DNA of 64,000 nt from Stenotrophomonas maltophilia (GTDB lineage: Bacteria > Pseudomonadota > Gammaproteobacteria > Xanthomonadales > Xanthomonadaceae): NCBI RefSeq assembly GCF_002138415.1, contig NZ_CP015612.1, positions 2,520,001-2,584,000 of the forward strand, read 5' to 3'. Under the pieces are notes generated by a model. The model had not been told where the DNA came from and searched no databases. It saw only the letters and a list, made by a program, of their open reading frames with translations. Of this stretch, positions 18,735-25,891 are shown in pieces (positions within the stretch are counted from its first letter, which is position 1; every line of letters begins with the position of its first letter). The position numbers and the translations under genes were made by a program.

Positions 18735-19636
18735 GCGCCGATCCTCGTCCACACGCGTTGCACACGCACGCCATCGTCGCGGTACTCGCGCCAGAGCAGC
18801 GCGCGAAAATCAACCCCGCTGCCGTCAGCCTGCACCTGGCCGACTGCCAGGAACCACTCGCTATGGATACCCAAGGGAAGCACCGCCATCTGTTCGTTGC
18901 TCAGTTGGAGTCGGTTGGCGATGTCGCCGCGATTGAGCAGCCAATGGCCAGCGTCGCGCTCACCGAGCAGCGCCTGCAGCCGTGCCGGCTCGACCGCAGG
19001 CGTCACCGCCTGCAGAACGCGCAGGTCGCAGGTGTTGGCGTTGACCAGGGTCTGCGCCGGCAGCACCACGGTGCGCCGCTCCAGCGCCTGCAGTGCCACC
19101 GCATCGGCACCGGGCAGCGCCTGCGCGATCAGCGATTCGCGCGGCAGCGGCGCCTGCGCCTGCAGGTCGCCATCGCGCAGGCGCGCCTGGATGTGGTCCG
19201 CGGCGGATGCGCAGGCGCCCTGGCCAAGCCCCTGCCCGGCACACAACGCGATGAACGCGCGCCGCGACTCGGGGTCCGGCCTTCCATGCGCCAGAAGATT
19301 CCGCAGGTTGAACATCGACTGCGCATCGACCAGCTGCAGCTGCACAGGCAACGGCGCCTGCAGCTCCAATGGGTGCGCCCAGCGACCGCTGCGCACCGTG
19401 GTCAGCTGCTCCTTTACATCCTCACGCAGCTGCTGCGCCGCACGCTCCAGCGTTGCGTCCACGGCCATGCGTACCTGTGCGCGCAGCTGGTCGCCACGCA
19501 GCGCACGCAACTGCGCCGACTGCCGGGTCAGCAGTGCGGTGGCAATCACCGCCACCAATGCCACCACCAGCAGGGCGACAATCACCGCCATGCCACGCTG
19601 GCGGGCGCACGGGACCGAACGCGTCCGGGCTGTCAT
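18731..19636 (-). CDS. gspK: Type II secretion minor pseudopilin GspK
   Basis: 301 aa, the large minor pseudopilin that caps the pseudopilus tip. Prepilin peptidase site RQRG-MAVIVALL followed by a hydrophobic helix. Position 5 of the mature protein is not glutamate, as is normal for GspK. The large alpha-helical insertion (about 110-220) is typical. The ATG at 19636 has GAGG seven bases upstream and is preferred over the GTG two codons earlier, which lies too close to that site. It follows gspG directly, with no room for gspH, gspI or gspJ. Confidence 0.9.
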   Translation of the reverse strand: MTARTRSVPCARQRGMAVIVALLVVALVAVIATALLTRQSAQLRALRGDQLRAQVRMAVDATLERAAQQLREDVKEQLTTVRSGRWAHPLELQAPLPVQLQLVDAQSMFNLRNLLAHGRPDPESRRAFIALCAGQGLGQGACASAADHIQARLRDGDLQAQAPLPRESLIAQALPGADAVALQALERRTVVLPAQTLVNANTCDLRVLQAVTPAVEPARLQALLGERDAGHWLLNRGDIANRLQLSNEQMAVLPLGIHSEWFLAVGQVQADGSGVDFRALLWREYRDDGVRVQRVWTRIGA

Positions 19637-19645
19637 CAGCACGCC

Positions 19646-20083
19646 TCACAGCTGCCAGGAGCCGATATCCGCGTTCCCGGCGTCGCCACCGGGCTTGCTG
19701 TCCGCACCCAGCGAGAACACATCGATGTCGCCATGGGTACCTGGTATCTGATACTGGTACGGATGGCCCCACGGGTCATTGGGCAGGCGATCCAGATAGA
19801 GCGTGATCGGCATCGCACCGCTGCCCTGCGGCGGCTTCACCAGTGCCTGCAGGCCCTGCTCGGCACTGGGATAGCGGCCGTTGTCCAGCTTGAACAGCTT
19901 CAGCGCCTGCATCAGCGCCGCGATGTCCTGGCGCGCCGCCACCACGCGCGCCTGGTCGGGACGGTCCATCAACCGCGGCACGATCAATGCGGCGAGGATG
20001 CCGATGATCACCACCACCACCATGATTTCGATCAGGCTGAAACCCTGCTGCCGAGCCCTGCGACCACGAACCTGCCTTGCCAT
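19646..20083 (-). CDS. gspG: Type II secretion major pseudopilin GspG
   Basis: 145 aa. Short basic leader and prepilin peptidase site QQG-FSLIEIMVVVVIIGILAAL with Glu5, then the GspG core (DNGRYPSAEQGLQALV, LPNDPWGHPYQY) and the acidic calcium-loop region near the C-terminus (GADSKPGGDAGNADIGSW). Forms the pseudopilus shaft. First gene of the T2SS block, ten bases before gspK and about 60 bases after the two unknown genes. The prepilin peptidase is not in this window. Confidence 0.96.
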   Translation of the reverse strand: MARQVRGRRARQQGFSLIEIMVVVVIIGILAALIVPRLMDRPDQARVVAARQDIAALMQALKLFKLDNGRYPSAEQGLQALVKPPQGSGAMPITLYLDRLPNDPWGHPYQYQIPGTHGDIDVFSLGADSKPGGDAGNADIGSWQL

Positions 20084-20140
20084 TGTTCCGCCCTCGTCAT
20101 CCTGGAAGAGACCGCTGCGCCATGGTCAGCGGTGCATGTG

Positions 20141-20695
20141 TCAGTACGATAAACATCCGCCGGCAATTCGCTGCGCGTGTGCAGGCGCAACACGCGCAGC
20201 CGGTGCACATGCAGACTCGAACAGATGCTGCGGCACGCTGGTCAGCGCATCGTCGATGCAGCCGCGCAGCAACGGGTGCGCGCAGGCCTGCAGCAGCCGA
20301 ACGCACTGCATCGGCGACCACGCTGTTCCATGATCGAGGCCGATGAACATCCGATAGGCCTGGTGATAGCGCAGGTCGTCGTACACGCGCTGGGCACTGT
20401 TCAGATCGCGCATGACCACCAGCAGGGCCGCGCGTTGCAGCAGCCGCGCATCGCCTGCATCAAGCGGCAGCGCGTTCATGGCCGCTTCGGGCCAGGGCCG
20501 CAGCTGCAGGTCGAGCGCTTTCCGCAGCGCCACCAGTGGGTGCGCACTACCATCCAGTGCCGCCCAGCGCGCCGCATCCGCCCAGGCGTCACTGGACAGC
20601 ACCCAGACCCACGAATGCCCATAGCGCTGCACGTTCAATGGCGTATGCCGTGCCTGCTCCAGTGACTGGCTCAGGTGACGATCCAGCTCCAGCAT
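20141..20695 (-). CDS. Unknown protein with Phd/YefM-like N-terminus and transposase-DUF772-like middle
   Basis: 184 aa, soluble, function unknown; paralogue of the next gene upstream (20840-21391). Residues 1-40 (LDRHLSQSLEQARHTPLNVQRYG, then WVWVLSSDAW) have the strand-helix-strand pattern of Phd/YefM antitoxins. Residues about 85-135 (LLVVMRDLNSAQRVYDDLRY, then HQAYRMFIGLDHG) resemble the N-terminal DUF772 region of IS5-type transposases. No catalytic DDE core is present. The start was chosen at the ATG with AGGA five bases before it; this makes the length match the 183-aa paralogue. Position between fecR and gspG suggests a role in controlling or assembling the system, which is unproven. 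Confidence 0.65.
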   Translation of the reverse strand: MLELDRHLSQSLEQARHTPLNVQRYGHSWVWVLSSDAWADAARWAALDGSAHPLVALRKALDLQLRPWPEAAMNALPLDAGDARLLQRAALLVVMRDLNSAQRVYDDLRYHQAYRMFIGLDHGTAWSPMQCVRLLQACAHPLLRGCIDDALTSVPQHLFESACAPAARVAPAHAQRIAGGCLSY

Positions 20696-20839
20696 GCTGA
20701 TCCTGCGACTGTCTACCATCGGCGCCGCCCGTGCTCCGCGACGCATGGTGCGCCGTACTCTGGAGAAGACGTCAGCAAGGCAGGTGAAACGACAGCGCGC
20801 ATGCAGCTCTGTGCGCTGCGTGGCGCTTCATCGACAACG

Positions 20840-21391
20840 TCATCGCAGCGTCATCTGCCTGCAGGCTTCGCGCTCCAGTCGCGGTGCTTCGCCCCCGCAA
20901 CGGCGCGCCAGTATCGCCACATCGCTGCGCGCGGCGAACGCGGCCAGCGCATCGGTCATCTCCGCGTCATCGCACCATGACCCCATCGCAACGCGCAGCG
21001 CCGGCAATTGCCAGCTGTCCATCACACCGTGGGTACCCGCCACGAACCAGTGCCACAGTCGATGGTGCAGCACCTGCTCGTGCAGCTGCACCAGATCGTC
21101 AATGCCATGAATCCCCGACAACAGCAGAGCACGCGCGAGGACCGCGGGTGACAACGCACCGGCTTCAGACAGGGGAAGCGCCTGCTGCTGCAGGCGCAGC
21201 AGCATCGCCAGCGGGTGCGACTGCGGATCGAAATCCAGCAGCACCGCCTGTCGCTGCCACTGCGCATCGGACACCACGCACACCCATGGCGAGCCATAGC
21301 GATGCACCATCAACGGCCGTCGCTGCGTGGTTTCCAGCAACGCCGACAGATTGCGACGCAGATCCAGCACACCGATGGTCTCGTTGCGCAT
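20840..21391 (-). CDS. Unknown protein, paralogue of the 20141-20695 product
   Basis: 183 aa. N-terminus LDLRRNLSALLETTQRRPLM then VHRYGSPWVCVVSDAQW is patterned like a Phd/YefM antitoxin. Residues about 85-125 (ARALLLSGIHGIDDLVQLHE, then QVLHHRLWHWFVAG) resemble IS5-type transposase N-termini (RWFVGL motif). No toxin partner gene and no transposase catalytic domain are adjacent. ATG preceded by AAGGAG. About 140 bases separate it from its paralogue and about 60 bases from fecR. The pair may be a domesticated regulator family specific to this secretion locus. Confidence 0.65.
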   Translation of the reverse strand: MRNETIGVLDLRRNLSALLETTQRRPLMVHRYGSPWVCVVSDAQWQRQAVLLDFDPQSHPLAMLLRLQQQALPLSEAGALSPAVLARALLLSGIHGIDDLVQLHEQVLHHRLWHWFVAGTHGVMDSWQLPALRVAMGSWCDDAEMTDALAAFAARSDVAILARRCGGEAPRLEREACRQMTLR

Positions 21392-21449
21392 CCTTGGCCT
21401 CTCCTTGCTTGCAACAGCCCTGCGCGGTGCGCACGGCCAGCGTCTTCAC

Positions 21450-22430
21450 CTAACCAAGGACGGCAATGCCACCCGGAAAGCGACGCAGATCCAGCGACAT
21501 CGTCAGTCGCAGCTGCTCCAGCGCCGCATCCGGATCATCAATGCGGAAGCGGCCGCTGACCGGAGCACGCGCCAACGCCGATTCTCCCAGCAGCACCTTG
21601 CCGCGGCGGTAACGGTTGATCTCTTCCACCACCTCCCGCAGCGGTGCGCGTCGGAACACCAGCATGCCCTCGGTCCAGGCACTCACTTCCGAGGCTACGG
21701 CCTCGGCCACCACGCCACTGAGGCGCTCGTCGTACTGGGTCTGCTGGCCAGCCTGCAGCTGCAGCCGGCCCTGCGGATGCTCGATGCGGGCACTGCCATG
21801 CAGGCAGGTCATCCGTACCTGGCCGTGGGTGTTGCGCACGTCCAGGCGCACCGCACCTTCATCGGCAATCACGCAGCCCGGCCCCGCAAACAGGGCCAGG
21901 CGCAGGCCGGCCTGGGTTTCGATCGCGGCCTGGCCCTGCACCAGTTCGAAGCCTTCGCCCTGCGCGTCCGCACGGCGGCGCAGGCTGCTCTGCGTATCCA
22001 GTTCGATCTTCAGCTGCGGCGAGGGCGCGATCTGCAGTCGCTCACCGGTGCCGGTATGGAAGTCGGCCGTCATCGCCGTCACCGAGGGCCACAGCCCCAG
22101 CGGCGGGCGGATGGCCGCCACCACTACCAGACTGGCCGGGGCGGCAATCGCTGCACCGAGGAAGGCACGACGGCTCCAGCGCTGCGCCGGACTCGCGGCA
22201 ATTGGCTGGCGCGCAGCGGCGGGCAGCTGCTCGCCGGCCAGGCGCACCTGCTCCCATTGCCGGCGCGCGCGGCCGAATGCTTCGCGATGACGCGGATCGG
22301 CCTCACACCAGGTACGGAACCTGCGTCCGTCGGCGGCGGTCGCCTCGCCCGAGGTCAGCCGCACCACCCACGCGTGGGCCTGACGCTCAACGGCATCCAG
22401 CGGGCGTTGCGGGCGATCGTCAGGATCCAT
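21450..22430 (-). CDS. FecR-family anti-sigma factor (VreR-like)
   Basis: 326 aa membrane sensor that holds and activates the ECF sigma factor encoded just upstream. An N-terminal cytoplasmic DUF4880-type region (HAWVVRLTSGEATAADGRRF) is followed by a twin-arginine stretch and membrane helix (SRRAFLGAAIAAPASLVVVA, about 87-107). Then comes the periplasmic FecR domain (FHTGTGERLQIA, FELVQGQAAIETQAG) and a C-terminal secretin/TonB-short-like domain (EINRYRRGKVLLG). FecR of E. coli is known to cross the membrane by the Tat route, which fits SRRAF. Likely receives the signal from the STN protein at 23047-23727. Confidence 0.9.
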   Translation of the reverse strand: MDPDDRPQRPLDAVERQAHAWVVRLTSGEATAADGRRFRTWCEADPRHREAFGRARRQWEQVRLAGEQLPAAARQPIAASPAQRWSRRAFLGAAIAAPASLVVVAAIRPPLGLWPSVTAMTADFHTGTGERLQIAPSPQLKIELDTQSSLRRRADAQGEGFELVQGQAAIETQAGLRLALFAGPGCVIADEGAVRLDVRNTHGQVRMTCLHGSARIEHPQGRLQLQAGQQTQYDERLSGVVAEAVASEVSAWTEGMLVFRRAPLREVVEEINRYRRGKVLLGESALARAPVSGRFRIDDPDAALEQLRLTMSLDLRRFPGGIAVLG

Positions 22431-22499
22431 GGGGGCTCATGCCGGACCCGCACGCTGCGGGGTTCTGCTCGGCGTCAAAGTGTAGACGGATGCCGTCGC

Positions 22500-23030
22500 T
22501 CAGAACCGCACCTGGCGCCCCTGGCCGCTGCGCTCGGCCAGATAGTCCTGGGCCGCCTTCAGCTCACGCTGCACCAGCCGCAGCGACACGCCGAGGTGAT
22601 CGGCCACATCACGCTGCTGCAGGCCATCAACACGGATCGCCAGCAGGATGCGGCGGCGGCGCTCAGGCATGCGCTGCAGCAGGCCGACCATGTCCTCCAG
22701 CGCGAACTCGAGCTCGGCGGCCTGTGCCGGGCCCGGGCCTGGGTCGGCCATGTCCATCAATGTATCCACTTCTTCCAGGCTCAGCAGGCGATGATCGGCC
22801 CGCTGGCGGTCGATCACCGTGTTCATCGCCATGCGCAACAAGTAGGCCGCCGGGTTCTGCACCGCATCCAACCGGTCACGACGAGCACTTAGACGCATCC
22901 AGGTGTCCTGCAGCGCGTCGCCGGCCAGCTCTTCCGAGCCCAGCTTGCGCACCAGCCGGCGCTTCAGCTCGTCGTAGGCCCCCAGAAGGTGGTCCATCAG
23001 GTCAACTGCCCCAGCCGTACCGTTGCTCAT
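22500..23030 (-). CDS. ECF-type RNA polymerase sigma factor (FecI/VreI-like)
   Basis: 176 aa. Region 2 (LLGAYDELKRRLVRKLGSEE, LQDTWMRLSAR, AAYLLRMAMNTVIDRQRADHR) and region 4 helix-turn-helix (LQQRDVADHLGVSLRLVQRELKAA) are clear. ATG at 23030 with AAGGA seven bases before it was preferred over an upstream in-frame start. It lies 16 bases after the STN gene and about 70 bases before fecR, the usual receptor/sigma/anti-sigma cassette though with the receptor first. In P. aeruginosa, VreI directs the hxc and pdt genes; the same target set lies directly downstream here. Target promoters were not identified. Confidence 0.92.
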   Translation of the reverse strand: MSNGTAGAVDLMDHLLGAYDELKRRLVRKLGSEELAGDALQDTWMRLSARRDRLDAVQNPAAYLLRMAMNTVIDRQRADHRLLSLEEVDTLMDMADPGPGPAQAAELEFALEDMVGLLQRMPERRRRILLAIRVDGLQQRDVADHLGVSLRLVQRELKAAQDYLAERSGQGRQVRF

Positions 23031-23046
23031 GTTCGAATCCTTGAAG

Positions 23047-23727
23047 TCATGGAAGGGGCGCGCGCCGGCCACAGTCGTGGTCGGTGCCGGAAGGTCGGAT
23101 CTGCAGCGTCACCGGCTGCGGCAGCTCACCAGCCTCGGCCGCCAGGACCAGGCCCTGCATCGCCTGCAGCAGGCGTGCATCGCGGCGGGCGCTGCCACTG
23201 CCGGACAGCAGTTCGGGCTGCTGCACCTGGCCTTCGCCGTCGACGCGGAAGCGCAGCGTTGCGGCATAGCGGCCGGGCGCGATCTCGGGGTCGTCACAGA
23301 ACGCCGCACGCAGGTGCTGCTGCAGGCCGCCATAGCGGCGCCGACGCTCGGCCACGGGAAGGCCGGTGCCAACATCCGGCTCAGCCACCAGCTGCCCGCC
23401 CCGGCGCAGCACCACGCGCTGCTCGCCGATCACCTCGGCCTCGATACCGGTGTCCTGCAGCAGCATCTGCAGCGCAGGCAGCGGCGCAAGGCTGGCGCGC
23501 AGCGCATGACTGCTGCGGCCCGCGGCAAGATCGCCCGGGTACATCACCGACCACCCGCTGATGACGCTGAAACGCTCGACCGCCTGTTCCAGCGGCTGCG
23601 CGGGGATGTCATAGGCATGAACACCGTCCTGCGCGGCAGCGGCAAAGGACAGCAGCAGCCATGCGGCGATGGCCACCTTCCAAGTTCTGACCGCATGGTG
23701 TCCATTCAGCCCCCTGACGTAGAACAC
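23047..23727 (-). CDS. Periplasmic STN-domain protein with TonB-like C-terminus (VreA-like signalling protein)
   Basis: 226 aa. A GTG start with GAGGG five bases upstream gives a basic leader and hydrophobic core (VAIAAWLLLSFAAAA), so it is exported. Residues about 39-105 are an STN signalling domain (YDIPAQPLEQAVERFSVISG, LLQDTGIEAEVIG). Residues about 130-195 look like a TonB C-terminal domain (RYAATLRFRVDGEGQVQQPE). No TonB-dependent receptor barrel follows, so it cannot be a transporter. P. aeruginosa VreA has the same unusual shape and works with VreI and VreR. It probably senses an envelope or phosphate-linked state and passes it to the FecR protein. First gene of the locus. Confidence 0.85.
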   Translation of the reverse strand: MFYVRGLNGHHAVRTWKVAIAAWLLLSFAAAAQDGVHAYDIPAQPLEQAVERFSVISGWSVMYPGDLAAGRSSHALRASLAPLPALQMLLQDTGIEAEVIGEQRVVLRRGGQLVAEPDVGTGLPVAERRRRYGGLQQHLRAAFCDDPEIAPGRYAATLRFRVDGEGQVQQPELLSGSGSARRDARLLQAMQGLVLAAEAGELPQPVTLQIRPSGTDHDCGRRAPLP

Positions 23728-23935
23728 ATGACCCTCGGCAGCGACAGCAGCTGCAGTGGACGCGCGGCACGACCGGAACCCCGGCCCGCGCGCGACCAGC
23801 AAGCGGGCTCAAACCGTACCGGTGCCAGATGTCATTGCGATGACCGCCGCCCACGGCTGGCGTGGAGCCAGGCTCCGTGAACCCAGTCACCCATCAGGCA
23901 TCAATGAATCGAACAGACCACGCTGTCTACGCACG

Positions 23936-23974
23936 GGGGTCAGAGCCCGTTGCGCAGCAACGGGATCCGACCCC
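23936..23974. repeat. 18-bp-arm inverted repeat
   Basis: GGGGTCAGAGCCCGTTGC and its imperfect complement GCAACGGGATCCGACCCC flank a 3-base loop; two mismatches. The GGGTCAGAGCCC-type stem resembles dispersed palindromes of Stenotrophomonas/Xanthomonas genomes. It could serve as a transcription boundary in either direction. Confidence 0.6.
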
Positions 23975-24158
23975 GACAGGTCGCGGGGAACTGTCAGGCG
24001 CGGGGCGGTGTGGGCAGGCAGGACCGTTGGCGCCATGGATGGCGCCATCGAGCCCCCATGGATGGGTCTACGGCGTGTCCTGCCTGGCCACACCGCCCCG
24101 CCGCCCTGGGAACATCGCCGTTGCGGTTGCAGTTGCTTCGGCTGTTGCCTCTGCGGGT

Positions 24159-24175
24159 GCCGGGTGCAACCCGGC
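24159..24175 (-). terminator. Hairpin after the Lrp gene
   Basis: GCCGGGT/ACCCGGC stem of 7 bp with a 3-base loop, 16 bases past the stop codon. No T run follows; weak terminator call. Confidence 0.4.
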
Positions 24176-24190
24176 CGGCCCCCCCCATCC

Positions 24191-24655
24191 TCAAAGCGGC
24201 AACTGGGTGGTCTGCTTGATCCGCTGCATCGGGATCTCGGTCTTGGTGTTCTGCACACCGGCAATCCGGTTCAGGTGCTGCATCTGGAACTGCCGGTAGG
24301 CATCAAGATCAGCCACCGCCACCCGCAGCAGGAAATCGCAGTCGCCCGCCATCAGATGGCATTCAAGCACTTCCGGGAAAGACTTGATGCTGTTGATGAA
24401 GTGATTGGTGGTGTCCTCGTCCTGCCCGCGCAGCCAGACCCGAACGAATACCGTGAAGCCACGCCCCACCTTGGCCTCATTCAGCAGGGCAACGTAGCGA
24501 TCGATGTAGCCGCCCTCCTCCAGCAGCCGCACCCGCCGCAAGCAGGCCGAGGGCGAAAGGCCCACCAGCCGGGCCAGCTCCAGGTTCTGCAGCCGTCCGT
24601 CACGCTGCAGGGCGTCGAGGATGCGGCGATCGAGGTTGTCGAGCTGATACTGCAT
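24191..24655 (-). CDS. Lrp/AsnC-family transcriptional regulator
   Basis: 154 aa. N-terminal winged helix-turn-helix (LDRRILDALQRDGR, LARLVGLSPSACLRRVRLLE) and C-terminal RAM ligand domain (FPEVLECHLMAGDCDFLLRV). The start is the ATG just before QYQLDNLD. It is divergent from azlCD across 126 bp, a common arrangement in which the regulator responds to amino acids and controls the exporter. It likely controls azlCD and itself; no operator could be defined with confidence. Confidence 0.93.
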   Translation of the reverse strand: MQYQLDNLDRRILDALQRDGRLQNLELARLVGLSPSACLRRVRLLEEGGYIDRYVALLNEAKVGRGFTVFVRVWLRGQDEDTTNHFINSIKSFPEVLECHLMAGDCDFLLRVAVADLDAYRQFQMQHLNRIAGVQNTKTEIPMQRIKQTTQLPL

Positions 24656-24781
24656 GGGATTTCGCCTCAGTCGCTCTGGCCGCACGAGATATCAATCATC
24701 CAGAATCCAGTGGCATCAACGCAACCCGATTTCGCGATCAGGCCGCTAGCATGGGCCATCCCCACCTTGTTGTGCCGTTCG

Positions 24782-25513
24782 ATGGACGCCCGTACCACCC
24801 TCCCCCTGCCCGACACCTGCGATACCGCCCCGCGTGCCGAATTCCTGCGTGGCCTGCGCGCCGCCGTGCCGGTGATGATCGGCTTCATTCCCTTCGCCCT
24901 GGTGCTCGGCGCGCAGGCGGCCCAGAAGGGCCTGAGCGCATTGGAAGTGCCGCTGATGACCGGCCTCAACTTCGCTGGCGGCTCGGAGTTCGCTGCCGTC
25001 GAACTGTGGACCTCGCCACCACACATCGCGTTGATCGTGGCGATCACCGCGCTGGTCAACAGCCGCCACCTGCTGATGGGCGCCAGCCTGGCCCCGCTGC
25101 TGCAGCATCTGCCGCGCCGCCGGGTGCTGCCGGCCCTGTTCTTCATGTGCGACGAGAGCTGGGCGATGGGCGTGGCCGATGCGCGCCGCCGTGCGCTCGG
25201 CTTCAGCCTGGCCTACTACCTGGGCGTGTCGGCAGGCCTGTACACGGTCTGGGTGGCCTGCACCGCGCTGGGTGCGATCGTTGGGCCGATGCTGGGCGAC
25301 ATCCACGCCTACGGCTTCGACATGGCCTTCCCCGCCGTGTTCCTGGTGCTGCTGCGTGGCATGTGGCAGGGCATGAAGGCCGCGCGCCCGTGGCTGGTCA
25401 GCCTGGTGGTGGCCGCTGCCACCTACCTGCTGGTGCCGGGTGCGTGGTACGTGGCCAGCGGCGCACTGGCGGGCCTGGCCGCGGCCTGGCTGCTGGCGGA
25501 GGACGCAGCATGA
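24782..25513 (+). CDS. azlC: Branched-chain amino acid exporter, large subunit AzlC
   Basis: 243 aa inner-membrane protein with the AzlC core: GLRAAVPVMIGFIPFALVLG, GLNFAGGSEFAA, ALVNSRHLLMGASLAP, DESWAM. With AzlD it exports branched-chain amino acids or related compounds. ATG chosen because upstream frame lacks the family signature; no good ribosome-binding site precedes it. It overlaps azlD by ATGA and is divergent from the Lrp-type regulator. Confidence 0.92.
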   Translation: MDARTTLPLPDTCDTAPRAEFLRGLRAAVPVMIGFIPFALVLGAQAAQKGLSALEVPLMTGLNFAGGSEFAAVELWTSPPHIALIVAITALVNSRHLLMGASLAPLLQHLPRRRVLPALFFMCDESWAMGVADARRRALGFSLAYYLGVSAGLYTVWVACTALGAIVGPMLGDIHAYGFDMAFPAVFLVLLRGMWQGMKAARPWLVSLVVAAATYLLVPGAWYVASGALAGLAAAWLLAEDAA

Positions 25514-25839
25514 TCTTCAACGGCCTGATCTTCAACGGCGTGATCCACTGGACCTCGGTACTGACCATCGTGCTGATGGCCGCCGCCACCTATCTGACCC
25601 GCATCGTCGGCTTCCTCGCACTGCGAAACCGCACGTTGAGCAAGCGCGCGGTGACCGTGATGGAGGCCGCACCGGGCTGCGTGCTGATCTCGGTGATCGC
25701 GCCCGACTTCGTCGCCGACAAGCCCGCCGACCTCGCCGCGCTGGCGATCACCCTGCTGGCCGCCACGCGGCTGTCGATGCTGCCGACCGTGCTGATCGGC
25801 GTGGTCTCGGCAGGTGTGTTGCGCTATCTGATGGGGTAG
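25510..25839 (+). CDS. azlD: Branched-chain amino acid exporter, small subunit AzlD
   Basis: 109 aa, about four hydrophobic segments, with TIVLMAAATYLTRIVGFLAL near the start and a C-terminal LPTVLIGVVSAGVLRYLMG. The ATG overlaps the azlC stop (ATGA), indicating coupled translation of the two-subunit exporter. Confidence 0.9.
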   Translation: MIFNGLIFNGVIHWTSVLTIVLMAAATYLTRIVGFLALRNRTLSKRAVTVMEAAPGCVLISVIAPDFVADKPADLAALAITLLAATRLSMLPTVLIGVVSAGVLRYLMG

Positions 25840-25848
25840 CTACCGGTA

Positions 25849-25867
25849 CGCCGGGCAACGCCCGGCG
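25849..25867. terminator. Hairpin between the convergent azlD and glgX genes
   Basis: Perfect stem CGCCGGGC/GCCCGGCG with a 3-base loop, between stops 50 bases apart. It is part of a GTAG-flanked SMAG-like element (CTAC/GTAG at its edges) and could serve as a bidirectional terminator. Confidence 0.6.
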
Positions 25868-25891
25868 CACTGTAGTGGCGCCGCAGTGCAA

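Larger units (their letters stand above)
23728..24190. other. 463-bp intergenic region between the STN gene and the Lrp gene
   Basis: No convincing gene. It contains a long inverted repeat (23936-23974), a short palindrome GGCGCCATGGATGGCGCC (about 24025-24042) and a hairpin close to the lrp stop (24159-24175). The promoter of the signalling cassette must lie in about the first 150 bases but is not obvious. Confidence 0.5.

Noticed and set aside
23935..23975. Possible CRISPR or att repeat
   Set aside because: It is a single inverted repeat with no direct copies or spacers; treated as a dispersed palindrome.
24751..25839. Single 362-codon frame running through azlC in another frame into azlD
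   Set aside because: Only its last 109 codons (AzlD) match a family; the rest is a shadow of azlC.
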